Notes: generated by a model not told the origin, from the sequence alone. A stretch of 64,000 bases of DNA from Marinobacter xestospongiae (GCF_023156385.1 NZ_JAKZAK010000001.1:310001-374000), one strand, 5' to 3'; positions 28,611 to 37,677 are shown, numbered from the stretch's first letter. A program made the numbers and translations.

Positions 28611-28624
28611 GGGAAAAATATCCC
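28611..28624. promoter_or_regulatory. GGGA-N6-TCCC palindrome, copy 2
   Basis: GGGAAAAATATCCC followed by AAAA, centred 27 bp downstream of copy 1 and about 97 bp upstream of the start at 28715. Confidence 0.6.
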
Positions 28625-28714
28625 AAAACGAGAATCGAGCGTGGTAATGGACCTGAATCTCAGAAATTCGGGCCAAATGAAAGATAACGAGTTGGCTTAA
28701 TCAAGGAGATAACT

Positions 28715-30184
28715 ATGAGGCGTAAAGCCCTTGCTGGAGCTGTGCGGGCAACCCTGGTCACGATGGCGGTAACGACCCTGGTTGCCTGTGGCAGCGACAG
28801 CGATGATAAATCGGGCACGGATCAGCCCGGGGAATGGGATGCGATTGGTAACAGTGTCGGTCCCGTTTCCGGTTTTGGCAGTGTGTACGTTAATGGCGTA
28901 CGTTTTGACACCGACGGCGTCGTCACCAGTGATGATGGTATTGATCGCGAGGAGCAGCTCGAGAAAGGCATGGTTCTGCGGGTCAATGGCAGTTGGAAGG
29001 AGACTGGCCAGGGTGAGGCTTACGAGATCTTCTACGACGATCTGCTACGTGGCCCATTGACGACGGCGTCCTGGGACAGCGAGCAGCGCACCGGTGAACT
29101 GAAGGTCCTGGGGCAGACGGTTCTGGTCGATGCTCAGACGGTGTTCAAGGGAGCCTCTGTGGAAGAGCTGGAAGCAACGCCGGAAGCTTTCCAGGTGCGC
29201 ATCAGCGGCTGGTACCAGCAGGAAGGGAATTTCCGTGCATCCTTTGTAGGTGCCGCCCAGCTTGAGGCCATTTTCGACGAGCATCAGGACGTTGAACTGG
29301 AAGGGAAGATTTCCAATCTGGATCAGCTTGCGGAAACCTTCAACATCAATGATCAGCCGGTAAGCTACGACCTGGCGCAGTTCGATGACGACCTTGATGA
29401 AACAGAGCTCAGTAACGGCATGTTGATCGAGGTTGAGGGTACGCTGAAAGAAAATGGCGTATTTGTTGCCAAGGAAATTGAGCGTCAAGGTGATTATCTG
29501 GCTGGCGAGGAAGGCGATGACCTTGAATTGTCCGGGCCGGTGATGGGTGAGTACGATGTCGCCAACCGACGGTTCATGCTGAATGGCTTCACCGTTCAGG
29601 TGTCCGATGCAACGGAGTTTGAAGATGGGGCTCAGGAAGAGTTGCTAACCAATGGTGTTCGGGTTTCGGTAGAAGGACAGGTGAGTGGTGGTGTGTTGCT
29701 GGCCGAAGAGATTGAGCTGAAAACGGTGGATGCCGAAGTTGAGGGCGTCATTGTCGGTATCGATCTCAGCACCAATACCATCGATGTAGGCGGCGTAACG
29801 GCTCTGATCTCCTCGGGCTCTCTGCTGGAGAACGACGAGGATGACGCTCAGGACCGGCTCAAGATTGATGAGCTGGCAGTAGGAGACCTGGTGGAGATTT
29901 CCGGCTTTCAGCGTGAGTCTGACGGCGTTGGCTACCTGGAAGTGTTCAAGCTTGAGCGTGAATCAGCGGATGACGATGACGATCAGGAGCCCTTTGAGCT
30001 GCAGGGGCGCGTCACTGACGCGACGGAAACCTCCATTACGGTATTGAGTGTCGAACTCCTGGCTGGTGATGTCGATATCTCTGATATCGAAGCGGGTCAG
30101 AAAGTCGAGGCTGAGTACGTGCCAACGGAAGGCGGGCAGTACAAACTGCTTGAGGTTGAGGCAATCGCCGGTATTGAGGACTGA
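28715..30184 (+). CDS. DUF5666 repeat lipoprotein
   Basis: A 489-residue predicted lipoprotein: basic start, hydrophobic segment and lipobox LVAC at residues 22-25, then a Ser/Asp-rich linker. The body has about six repeats of a beta-rich unit of 60-70 residues (DUF5666 type), recognisable by blocks such as LEKGMVLRVNGSWKE, LSNGMLIEVEGTLKE, LLTNGVRVSVEGQV and ELAVGDLVEISG. It is very acidic. The gene at 31133 encodes a paralogue sharing SVGPVSGFGSVYVNGVRFDT near the N-terminus. Function is unknown. Start ATG 28715 has AAGGAG upstream. Confidence 0.88.
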   Translation: MRRKALAGAVRATLVTMAVTTLVACGSDSDDKSGTDQPGEWDAIGNSVGPVSGFGSVYVNGVRFDTDGVVTSDDGIDREEQLEKGMVLRVNGSWKETGQGEAYEIFYDDLLRGPLTTASWDSEQRTGELKVLGQTVLVDAQTVFKGASVEELEATPEAFQVRISGWYQQEGNFRASFVGAAQLEAIFDEHQDVELEGKISNLDQLAETFNINDQPVSYDLAQFDDDLDETELSNGMLIEVEGTLKENGVFVAKEIERQGDYLAGEEGDDLELSGPVMGEYDVANRRFMLNGFTVQVSDATEFEDGAQEELLTNGVRVSVEGQVSGGVLLAEEIELKTVDAEVEGVIVGIDLSTNTIDVGGVTALISSGSLLENDEDDAQDRLKIDELAVGDLVEISGFQRESDGVGYLEVFKLERESADDDDDQEPFELQGRVTDATETSITVLSVELLAGDVDISDIEAGQKVEAEYVPTEGGQYKLLEVEAIAGIED

Positions 30185-30262
30185 CGCCCTCAACTCTGAT
30201 GAATGGAAGTAGGGTCGGTGCTGTGTTTTCCTTCGCAGTTACCGGCCTGCTTTCTGGTGTTA

Positions 30263-30286
30263 TCCCTTCTATGGGAATACAATCCC
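30263..30286. promoter_or_regulatory. Three-half-site GGGA/TCCC operator at the DUF6502 start
   Basis: TCCC-TTCTAT-GGGA-ATACAA-TCCC: three half-sites at 10-bp intervals, ending 4 bases before the ATG at 30291. GGGAATACAATCCCAAA closely matches the two sites at 28584 and 28611. The gene has no Shine-Dalgarno sequence, so the operator overlaps the translation start region. That suggests autorepression. Confidence 0.6.
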
Positions 30287-30290
30287 AAAC

Positions 30291-31136
30291 ATGAGCACAT
30301 CTGAAGATCGTCCCCTCCACAAGGCCCTGTTCCGTATACTGCGGCCACTGGCTAGGCTGTTGCTGCGTAATGGCATTCCCTATGGGGAATTTGCCGAGCT
30401 GGTCAAGCGCGCCTATGTCCAGGCGTCCCTGGAGGATTTCAATCACGGTCGCCGAAAAACCACGGACTCCAAAGCCGCGGTGATGACCGGCTTGACCCGT
30501 AAGGAAGTCAAGAGATTACGGGAATCCCTGGCCGACGAAGAGGCAACAGTTGAGGACCGGGTTCACACCAATCGCGCATCACGGGTAGTCTCCGGCTGGG
30601 TACACGATACGGATTTCCAGGATGATCAGGGAGAGCCCCGGGTACTGTCTTTTGATGGTGAGCTGGGCTTTTCGGAGCTGGTTCGTCGATACAGTGGCGA
30701 TATGACGCCTCGGGCCGTTCTGGATGAGCTGTTGCGAGTTGGCGTTGTGGCACAGGCGGAAGGCCTGGTGCTGCGCAAGCGCGCTTACGTGCCAGTTGGG
30801 GACGATGCCGAACTCCTCAACATCTTCGGTGAGGATGTCTCCGATCTGATCTCGACGGTGGACTTCAATCTGGTCAGTACTGAAGCCGGACATCAGCCCC
30901 TGTTCCAGCGCACCTTGACCTACAACAATATCCCCGCCGAGGTTCTGGACGCCTGGCGTGATTACGCTGCCGACCAGTCCCAGGCACTGCTAGAATCTCT
31001 CGATCGCTGGTTGGGACCCTATGACAGGGACATATCCGGCAAACATGAAAGCTCCCAGTCCGTTCGGACCGGTGTGAGCATTTTTTACTTTGAAGATCCG
31101 ATCCAGCCACCCAAGGAAAGAGAGCACGAATCATGA
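30291..31136 (+). CDS. DUF6502 family protein, probable transcriptional regulator
   Basis: A 281-residue cytoplasmic protein. The N-terminus (LRPLARLLLRNGIPYGEFAE, then LVKRAYVQASLEDF) and residues 55-85 (KAAVMTGLTRKEVKRLRESL) look like a helix-turn-helix unit. A central block is FSELVRRYSGDMTPRAVLDE. DUF6502 proteins commonly sit beside DUF5666 proteins, as here. No clear ribosome binding site precedes the ATG. Its stop overlaps the start of the second DUF5666 gene by ATGA. A DNA-binding role at the GGGA-N6-TCCC sites is my inference. Confidence 0.8.
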   Translation: MSTSEDRPLHKALFRILRPLARLLLRNGIPYGEFAELVKRAYVQASLEDFNHGRRKTTDSKAAVMTGLTRKEVKRLRESLADEEATVEDRVHTNRASRVVSGWVHDTDFQDDQGEPRVLSFDGELGFSELVRRYSGDMTPRAVLDELLRVGVVAQAEGLVLRKRAYVPVGDDAELLNIFGEDVSDLISTVDFNLVSTEAGHQPLFQRTLTYNNIPAEVLDAWRDYAADQSQALLESLDRWLGPYDRDISGKHESSQSVRTGVSIFYFEDPIQPPKEREHES

Positions 31137-32611
31137 CCGATCCGAAATCGCGCCCATCGCTGAAACTGGTACTGGGTGTCTCCGCACTGGGAGTCCTGGC
31201 GGCCTGTGACGGTGGCATTGATATCGCAGATGGCGGTATCCGGGGCACTGGTGACAGTGTAGGCCCGGTTTCGGGCTTTGGCAGTGTCTTCGTAAACGGC
31301 GTTCGCTTCGATACCAGCTCGCTGAATGGAAAGATCACCAGTAACGATGGTATTGACACTGAAGCCCTACTTGAAAAGGGCATGATCGTTCGAGTCGAGG
31401 GCAAGTGGCAGGATGATGGCCAAGGCACCGCCACAGCTCTGGAGTATGACGATACCCTGCGAGGCAAGGTATCTGATGTGGTCTTTGACGAAAAACGGGA
31501 TCGTCTGACGTTCTCTATGTACGGACAGGCGGTGCGAGCGGATACTCAGACTGTATTCAAAGATACCAAACTGTCCTCGCTGAAAGACGGTGATTTTGTT
31601 CGGGTGAGTGCCTGGTTGGCAGATAATGGCTATCGTGCGTCGTTCATAGGGTTGATTGAAGACGGCCTTGAGGATGACATCGAAGTTGAAGGTTCGGTCG
31701 ACAGCTTCTCGATGCAAACGAACCTGAACAGCTTCCGGATTAAGGGGCAGTTGGTTCAGTATTCTTCCGCCAGCCTGGCATCCAGTGGCCTCAGCGAAGA
31801 CGCGCTGGGCGATGGCCGTTTGCTGGAAGTGGAAGGCGCACTGGTGGATGGCACCATTGTGGCGCGCTCCATACGTCCCCATGATGGCGCGCGCTACCGC
31901 AGCAGTGAGGGTGCGGATACCGAACTGTCTGGGCCTGCCAATGCTGTCAACCCAAGTTTGGGTTTCTATCGGGTTGGCGGACAGTTGGTTGAATTAAGTG
32001 CTGATACCGAGTTCGCTGGCTTGAATGCCGAAGACTTCGGCAACGATCTCCTGGTCAAAGTTGAAGGCGAAATCCGCGAAGGCGTCCTGGTTGCTGAATC
32101 GGTTGAGCGTCGGGAATCCGGTGCCAAAGTAGAAGCCGTTATTACCCAGGTTCCAGACCTTTCAACCCAGCGGCTGGAAGTGGGTGGCGTGCCGGTTCTC
32201 GTCAACTCCTCGACCCTGATTGCAGACGATGATCAGGAAGGTCTTCGAATGACCTTTGAGCGATTGCAGCTTGGCGATAGCATTGAAGTTGATGGTATTG
32301 AAAAACTGGATGCCGCAGGCAACGTTTACCTCGAGGCCGTCAAGATTGAACGGAACTCGGAGGATGGAGCCGACGGTGATAGTGATGAGCCGGGTGCAGT
32401 GGCCAGCTTTGAACTGGAGGGCAACCTGATTCAGTCCTCCATGACCGATCTGCAGATCCTCGGGGTGACCATGGCCATCACCGAGAATTCCACTCTCGAC
32501 GACGCCGAGGCCCTGCTCCCGGGCCGGGTGGTTGGTGTCCAGTACCGCCTGCTGGACAATGGCTCCTATGAAATCCTGGAAGTCGACGTCGACGACGATG
32601 ATGACGACTGA
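31133..32611 (+). CDS. DUF5666 repeat lipoprotein, paralogue
   Basis: A 492-residue paralogue of the protein at 28715-30184, with lipobox LAAC at about residues 22-25 and the shared segment DSVGPVSGFGSVFVNGVRFD. Repeat blocks include LEKGMIVRVEGKWQDDGQG, LGDGRLLEVEGALVDG, LLVKVEGEIREGVLVAESVE and LQLGDSIEVDGIEK. It ends with a run of aspartates. Translation is coupled to the DUF6502 gene by a 4-base overlap. It is probably an outer-membrane or periplasmic protein of unknown role. Confidence 0.87.
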   Translation: MTDPKSRPSLKLVLGVSALGVLAACDGGIDIADGGIRGTGDSVGPVSGFGSVFVNGVRFDTSSLNGKITSNDGIDTEALLEKGMIVRVEGKWQDDGQGTATALEYDDTLRGKVSDVVFDEKRDRLTFSMYGQAVRADTQTVFKDTKLSSLKDGDFVRVSAWLADNGYRASFIGLIEDGLEDDIEVEGSVDSFSMQTNLNSFRIKGQLVQYSSASLASSGLSEDALGDGRLLEVEGALVDGTIVARSIRPHDGARYRSSEGADTELSGPANAVNPSLGFYRVGGQLVELSADTEFAGLNAEDFGNDLLVKVEGEIREGVLVAESVERRESGAKVEAVITQVPDLSTQRLEVGGVPVLVNSSTLIADDDQEGLRMTFERLQLGDSIEVDGIEKLDAAGNVYLEAVKIERNSEDGADGDSDEPGAVASFELEGNLIQSSMTDLQILGVTMAITENSTLDDAEALLPGRVVGVQYRLLDNGSYEILEVDVDDDDDD

Positions 32612-32620
32612 CGCAAAGCC

Positions 32621-32643
32621 GGGCCTCTGAGCGTCAGAGGCCC
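32621..32643. terminator. Bidirectional terminator after the DUF5666 operon
   Basis: A perfect 10-base stem GGGCCTCTGA/TCAGAGGCCC with a 3-base loop lies between convergent genes. Confidence 0.75.
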
Positions 32644-32650
32644 GTCACCC

Positions 32651-33613
32651 TCACACCAGCCGGCTGCGGGCGTTGCGGTATTCCGTCTGCAGTTGGCTAA
32701 CCAGTGACTCAACGGAGTCCACCGTATCGATCAGGCTGACACCCTGCCCCGCCGACCACACGGTTTTCCACGCCTTTGCCTCATCGTCCATGGGCTTCAG
32801 CTTTTCCCCGTAGTTCACATCCCCTGCCTGATTCAGCTTGTCCATCGGGAAACCGGCGGCTTCCAGGCTCTGGCGCATGAAACTGGCGGGTACCCCGGAT
32901 ACTGCAGGTGTATGGATAATGTCCTCGGAGGCGGATTCAATGATCATCTGCTGGTAGGCCTGCTCAGCCCGGGATTCCCGCGTATTGATAAAGCGGGTGC
33001 CCATATAGCTGAGGTCCGCACCCAGGGCTTGGGCGGCCAGCAGGTCTTCGCCTTTGGACAGGCCACCGGCGAGGATGACGGTGCCGTCGAACACCTGCTG
33101 GATTTCATGGACCAGGACCAACGGATTGGTGGTACCGGCGTGTCCACCCGCTCCCGCGGCCACCGCAATGATGCCGTCAACACCGGCCTCGGCGGCCTTG
33201 CGGGCGTGTTTTCGGTTGGTGACGTCATGAAACACCAGACCGCCATAGCTGTGCACGGCTTCGACCACCTGGCTGGCGGCGCCAAGTGAGGTAATGACAA
33301 TGGGCACCTGGTGTTTCACGCACAGTTCCAGGTCTGCCTGCCAGCGCGGGTTGGTCCGGTGGACCACCAGGTTGACGGCATACGGCGCGACCGTGGTATC
33401 GGGGTGCTGCTCGCGGTAGGCGGCCAGCTCCGAGTTCATCTGCTCCAGCCAGTCTTCGAAGCCTTCACTGGTGCGCTGGTTGAGGGCGGGAAAGCTGCCG
33501 ACAACGCCTGCCTTGCAACAGGCCAGGGCCAGTTCCGGGCCAGAGATCAGGAACATGGGGGCAGCAATCAGCGGCAGGGAGAGGGTGTTCTGCAGGGGGG
33601 TAGGTATGGCCAT
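32651..33613 (-). CDS. Nitronate monooxygenase family protein
   Basis: A 320-residue TIM-barrel FMN enzyme of the NMO/2-nitropropane dioxygenase family, which oxidises alkyl nitronates or related compounds. It shows the N-terminal LPLIAAPMFLISGPELALAC, GVVGSFPALNQRTSEGFEDW, the FMN-region AVAAGAGGHAGTTNPLVLV near residue 160 and AGGLSKGEDLLAAQALGADL near residue 195. The family is broad and also includes enoyl reductase-like FabK relatives. ATG 33613 was chosen because AGGAG lies 5 bases before it. It is transcribed alone. Confidence 0.88.
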   Translation of the reverse strand: MAIPTPLQNTLSLPLIAAPMFLISGPELALACCKAGVVGSFPALNQRTSEGFEDWLEQMNSELAAYREQHPDTTVAPYAVNLVVHRTNPRWQADLELCVKHQVPIVITSLGAASQVVEAVHSYGGLVFHDVTNRKHARKAAEAGVDGIIAVAAGAGGHAGTTNPLVLVHEIQQVFDGTVILAGGLSKGEDLLAAQALGADLSYMGTRFINTRESRAEQAYQQMIIESASEDIIHTPAVSGVPASFMRQSLEAAGFPMDKLNQAGDVNYGEKLKPMDDEAKAWKTVWSAGQGVSLIDTVDSVESLVSQLQTEYRNARSRLV

Positions 33614-33753
33614 CGTAACTCCTGTTATTATCGTGTTGTCATAAAGCCAGGGGAGCTGATCAGAGGCTCCCAAGATACATAGGCACCTTACTAACTGTCG
33701 ATCATAGCGGTTTCCCGCTCTGACACAAACAACCCGAATACAACGGAGACATT

Positions 33754-34476
33754 ATGGGCGAGGCAAAGCGCCGCCAGACGGGTGGAGCACCAACGGGTCA
33801 AAGCCGTGGTGGCAAACGCACGGGATGGATGATTACCGGAGGCGCCATCGCGCTGGCATTGGTGGCCGGTGTGGTCTGGCTCAGCCAGCCGCCGGCGGCG
33901 GAATCGCCGTCGTTGCCGGTGGCGGCAGAGGACGCCGGGCCTTTCCCGGCGGAACTGGATCAGTATGGTGTCAGCATCGGCCCGGCGGATGCCCCGGTGG
34001 TGGTGCGTGAGTTCGCTGACTATCAATGCCCTGCCTGTGCAAACTTTGCTGAGGCCAGCCAGAAACTGAAGGCCGAGTTTGTCGCTTCCGGTCAGGTGCG
34101 TTTCGTGTACTTCGACCTGCCGCTGCGCCAGCATGCCAATGCCATCCCGGCTGCCATGGCCGCTCGCTGTGCCAGTGATCAGGACCAGTACTGGCCGATG
34201 CACGAACGCCTGTTCGCCCGGCAGAGCGCCTGGAGCGACAGCGAGTCCGCAGCGGAGATCTTCACCCGCTATGCCGGCGACCTGGGGCTGGATCAGTCCC
34301 GCTTCCGTCGCTGTATGGCAACCGACCTGCACCGGGAGGCCATCGAGAACAGTGCCGCGGTGGCCCGTCAGTTGCGGGTCATGAGCACGCCGACGGTGAT
34401 GGTCGACAACATCCCGCTGACCCGGCCCGGTTGGGGGCAGTTGTCCGCTGTGGTTGAACGCGAACTGGCGCGCTGA
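33754..34476 (+). CDS. DsbA-family thioredoxin-like protein, membrane-anchored
   Basis: A 240-residue protein with a cytoplasmic basic N-terminus (MGEAKRRQ), one membrane segment at about residues 26-44 and a periplasmic thioredoxin fold with helical insertion. The active site is YQCPACANF (CPAC) near residue 92, and the cis-Pro region is VMSTPTVMVDN near residue 210. This layout matches BdbD/DsbA-type disulfide oxidoreductases of the Thioredoxin_4 group. A partner such as DsbB is not in the window. Confidence 0.88.
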   Translation: MGEAKRRQTGGAPTGQSRGGKRTGWMITGGAIALALVAGVVWLSQPPAAESPSLPVAAEDAGPFPAELDQYGVSIGPADAPVVVREFADYQCPACANFAEASQKLKAEFVASGQVRFVYFDLPLRQHANAIPAAMAARCASDQDQYWPMHERLFARQSAWSDSESAAEIFTRYAGDLGLDQSRFRRCMATDLHREAIENSAAVARQLRVMSTPTVMVDNIPLTRPGWGQLSAVVERELAR

Positions 34477-34635
34477 AAGCGGCATGTGTAGACCGGCGGC
34501 GAGACGTTGGCATTGCCTCGTGGAGGCTACGGACTTGCGTCGCGCCGCCTGAGCCTTAGAATGCCGGACACTGGCGTCACCGCCGTGTCCACCCATCGTG
34601 CTCCGGATTTACGATCCGGCCCGCAGGAGAAAGTT

Positions 34636-35637
34636 ATGAGTCAATCCGTTGTCGTCTGCGCGCTTTACAAGTTCGCCGTTGTTGATGATTTTCAGACCCT
34701 TCGCCAGCCACTGCTGGACCTGATGCTGTCCCGGGATGTTCGCGGCACCTTGCTGCTGGCCCGTGAGGGTATCAATGGCACCATTGCCGGCAGTCGCGAG
34801 GGTATCGATGCCGTGAAAGCGTGGATCGATAGTGACCCGCGCTTTGCCGGCGTTGATTACAAAGAATCGTTTGTCGATATCCAGCCGTTCAAGCGCACCA
34901 AGGTGAAACTCAAGAAAGAGATCGTCACCATGGGTGTGGAAGGCATTGATCCCAAGAAGGTTGTTGGCACCTACGTTGACGCTGCCGAGTGGAATGAGCT
35001 GATCTCCGATCCGGAGGTGTTGCTGATTGACACCCGCAACCAGTACGAAGTGGAAATCGGGACTTTCAAGAATGCGGTCAACCCGGCTACGGACACGTTC
35101 CGGGAGTTTCCGGATTACGTCCGCGACAATCTCGATCCTGCCAGGCACAAGAAAGTGGCAATGTTCTGCACGGGCGGTATCCGCTGCGAGAAGTCCACGG
35201 CCTATCTCAAGGAACAGGGCTTTGATGAGGTTTATCACCTCAAAGGCGGGATTCTCAAGTATCTGGAGGAAGTCCCCCAGGAACAGTCGCTCTGGCAGGG
35301 CGAGTGTTTCGTGTTCGACGACCGGGTCACCGTGGACCACAACCTTGAGCGGGGCGACTACGACCAGTGCCACGCCTGCCGCCGGCCCATCACCGACGCC
35401 GACAAGCAGCGGCCGGAGTATCGTCAGGGCGTCAGCTGTCACCAGTGTGCCGACAGCCTGACCGAGGCCCAGAAAGCCCGCTTTGCCGAGCGCGAAAAGC
35501 AGATGCAGCTGGCGCGGCAGCGGGGGGAAACCCATGTCGGTGGCGAGGCGGCCCACATTATTGCCGAGCGTAAGGCCCGCAAGAAAGCGGAGCGTGCGCG
35601 GCAGGCCGAACTCAGTCAAGCCGGGGAGAAAGGCTGA
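34636..35637 (+). CDS. trhO: tRNA uridine(34) hydroxylase, rhodanese-type
   Basis: A 333-residue TrhO (YceA) protein, which makes 5-hydroxyuridine at the tRNA wobble position. It has the N-terminal acylphosphatase-like domain ([20 protein letters not shown]), then a rhodanese domain with the catalytic loop [12 protein letters not shown] near residue 180. A Cys-rich tail follows ([16 protein letters not shown]) and the C-terminus is basic and helical. ATG 34636 has GCAGGAGAAAGTT in front; the in-frame ATG at 34507 would add a non-conserved leader. Confidence 0.95.
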   Translation: MSQSVVVCALYKFAVVDDFQTLRQPLLDLMLSRDVRGTLLLAREGINGTIAGSREGIDAVKAWIDSDPRFAGVDYKESFVDIQPFKRTKVKLKKEIVTMGVEGIDPKKVVGTYVDAAEWNELISDPEVLLIDTRNQYEVEIGTFKNAVNPATDTFREFPDYVRDNLDPARHKKVAMFCTGGIRCEKSTAYLKEQGFDEVYHLKGGILKYLEEVPQEQSLWQGECFVFDDRVTVDHNLERGDYDQCHACRRPITDADKQRPEYRQGVSCHQCADSLTEAQKARFAEREKQMQLARQRGETHVGGEAAHIIAERKARKKAERARQAELSQAGEKG

Positions 35638-35672
35638 CACCCCGGCCCACTCATCCTGAAACGAGGCGACCC

Positions 35673-36404
35673 ATGCAACGTCTGCTATCCACTCTCATTC
35701 TGATGGCCTGCGCCTCCGGCGCCGGCGCCGTAACCAACCAGGAAGACTGGGGTGGGGAAGCCGAGCTGGGGGTGCTGATCACCTCCGGCAACACCGAAGA
35801 GACCAACATCAATACCCGCGTAGCGTTGGTGAATGACGTGCCGGGCTGGCGCAACCAGCTCAAGCTGGCGTCGCTGTATTCCAAGGCAGATGGTGAAACC
35901 ACCTCGGAGGAGTATCGGGCCTCAGCCCAGACCGACTACAAGTTCAGTGAGCGGCAGTTCTGGTTTCTCCGCGGCAGCTATGAGGACGACCGCTTCTCCG
36001 GCTACGATTTCGAATCATCGCTGACCTCCGGTTACGGTCATCGGCTATGGCAGCAGGGGGAGCGATCTTTCCTGGAGCTGTCCGCCGGTGGCGGTTATCG
36101 CTTCAACCGGTTTGATGAACCGGATGATACCGGTGAGCGGGAAGAGAAAGAGGCTATTGCCAGACTCTCCGGGAGGCTGGATTACAGTCTGTCGGAAACC
36201 GCTCTGGTCCGACAGACGCTCAGCACGGAAGTGGGACTGGACGACGGTAATACCGTCAGCGAATCGGAAACCTCGCTACAGGCCGCCATCAATGGCAGCC
36301 TGTCGATGAAGCTGGCGTTCCGGCTCAAGCACCTGTCTGAACCGCCAGGAGACAGTGAAAACGTCGATACCGAGACTGCGGTGTCGCTGTTGTATGGCTT
36401 CTGA
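35673..36404 (+). CDS. DUF481 outer-membrane beta-barrel protein (YdiY-like)
   Basis: A 243-residue protein with a signal peptide (residues 1-19, ending GAGAV), then alternating hydrophobic/polar strands and a C-terminal Phe, typical of outer-membrane barrels. Family blocks are WGGEAELGVLITSGNTEETN near residue 25, EYRASAQTDYKFSERQFWFL near residue 90 and FLELSAGGGYRF near 130. DUF481 proteins are salt-induced in some bacteria, but their function is unknown. It lies 35 bp after trhO. Confidence 0.88.
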   Translation: MQRLLSTLILMACASGAGAVTNQEDWGGEAELGVLITSGNTEETNINTRVALVNDVPGWRNQLKLASLYSKADGETTSEEYRASAQTDYKFSERQFWFLRGSYEDDRFSGYDFESSLTSGYGHRLWQQGERSFLELSAGGGYRFNRFDEPDDTGEREEKEAIARLSGRLDYSLSETALVRQTLSTEVGLDDGNTVSESETSLQAAINGSLSMKLAFRLKHLSEPPGDSENVDTETAVSLLYGF

Positions 36405-36423
36405 AGTGAGGGCTGAGCCCGGG

Positions 36424-37368
36424 TTAAACCCGGTTTCTCAGCCCCAGTTCGTCGGGGTAGGGGGTGAGGTAATGCTGCATTTCCACATAGTCCACCGGTT
36501 CCCGGCGCTGCGCCATTCGCAGTAGTGTCATGGGCACCACCAGCGGGGTTTCGCCCCGGTGGTACGCCTCGATCTGTTCCACCAACACCGCCCGATCCTC
36601 GCTGCCCATCGAGGCCCGCAGGAACCCCATCAGATGCTGCATGGCATTGACGTGGGCTCCGCGACTGACCTTCTGGGTCATCGCACCCATGAACGCTTGA
36701 ATGTAACGATCCGCCAGTGCCTCAAGGGGCTGGGATTTCAGGTCCGCCAGCATTGGTCCCAGTTGGCGGTAAACCGCCTCGCTGTGAGCCAGCAACTGGA
36801 ATTTGTGGCGGGTATGGAAATCGATCAGAGCCTTGGGCGTCAGGTCTGCCGCTACGTTTTGCAACCAATCGTCGTACACAAACACCCGCTCGACGAAATT
36901 CTCCCGCAGCTGGTCGTCGTGGAGCCGGCCTTCTTCCTCCACCGGCAGCAGCGGGTAGGCCTTCATCAGTGCTTCGGCAAACAGACCCTGGGCATCGCGT
37001 CGGATGGTGCGGCCTTGGTCGTTGTGGACCTTGATGCGCTCCATGCCACAACTGGGAGACTTGGCCATCAAAATGTAGCCGCGCAGGTGCGACAGGCCCG
37101 GCAGGGCGCGTGCGATGGTCTCATGCATGGCGTCGGTGTGGTCGGCGTCGCCCTTGGACTCCACCAGTCGAAGCTCCTCCCCGACCTCACGGAGGTGAAT
37201 CGCCGGCCGCGGTGTGCCCATGCCGGTGGCCACCTCCGGACAGAAGGGCCGAAACTCAAAGTGCTTCGCCAGTACCTGCGTACAGAAGCGTGAATGCTTG
37301 TGGCCACCATCATGGCGGACGTTCTGCCCCAGCAGGCAGGTGCTGATACCAACCGGAATTCCTGTCAC
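36424..37368 (-). CDS. TudS-type (DUF523) protein fused to DUF1722
   Basis: About 314 residues. The N-terminal half is DUF523, the fold of thiouracil desulfurase TudS. Its three cysteines sit in ISTCLLG, RPFCPEV and KSPSCG, placed to bind a [4Fe-4S] cluster. The C-terminal half is DUF1722 (FHTRHKFQLLAHSEAVYRQL, then HVNAMQHLMGFLRASM). The fusion is known as the YbgA/YbbK type and is often near photolyase or sigma-related genes; neither is present here. GTG 37368 is preferred because AAAGGAG lies 8 bases upstream; GTG 37377 is the alternative. Confidence 0.87.
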   Translation of the reverse strand: MTGIPVGISTCLLGQNVRHDGGHKHSRFCTQVLAKHFEFRPFCPEVATGMGTPRPAIHLREVGEELRLVESKGDADHTDAMHETIARALPGLSHLRGYILMAKSPSCGMERIKVHNDQGRTIRRDAQGLFAEALMKAYPLLPVEEEGRLHDDQLRENFVERVFVYDDWLQNVAADLTPKALIDFHTRHKFQLLAHSEAVYRQLGPMLADLKSQPLEALADRYIQAFMGAMTQKVSRGAHVNAMQHLMGFLRASMGSEDRAVLVEQIEAYHRGETPLVVPMTLLRMAQRREPVDYVEMQHYLTPYPDELGLRNRV

Positions 37369-37532
37369 GGCGATCACTCCTTTCGTTGATTACCTAAAAG
37401 GCTCTACGAACCCTCAGTGTAATCCGATCTCTCAGACCCCGCCAGGGAGCGCATCAGAGCCTCCCCGGCACAGAAATACTGGCAAACCCACGATCTCCTG
37501 CAAACCCACGCCAAGCTGCTATTAATAACTAG

Positions 37533-37568
37533 TGTCCTGTCTGGCCAAGGAATTCGTCAGACGGGACA
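37533..37568. repeat. Inverted repeat in the 37369-37677 intergenic region
   Basis: TGTCCTGTCTG (37533-37543) can pair with CAGACGGGACA (37558-37568) over 11 positions with one G-U pair. It lies in a 300-base gap between divergent genes that otherwise shows no gene. It could be a hairpin in the leader of the GGDEF-EAL gene, an operator, or an old insertion scar. Confidence 0.5.
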
Positions 37569-37677
37569 TCAGGGCGCCTCTGATGAACTTCGAATCGCCT
37601 CTGCGCGATCCGAGGTTACCTCGACCAGCGTAATAGGTAGGCAAAAGCATAGCTGCCGGCAGGAGCACTCGGTTACC

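Larger units (their letters stand above)
28433..28714. other. AT-rich intergenic region before the DUF5666 gene
   Basis: No gene is seen in these 282 bases, which are clearly richer in A and T than the surroundings. They hold two GGGA-N6-TCCC palindromes (28584-28597 and 28611-28624) and the AAGGAG ribosome binding site of the gene at 28715. The promoter is presumably here; no -35/-10 pair was assigned with confidence. Confidence 0.6.

Noticed and set aside
34490..34635. Small RNA or tRNA before trhO
   Set aside because: Short GC-rich hairpins only; no cloverleaf and no conserved loop sequences.
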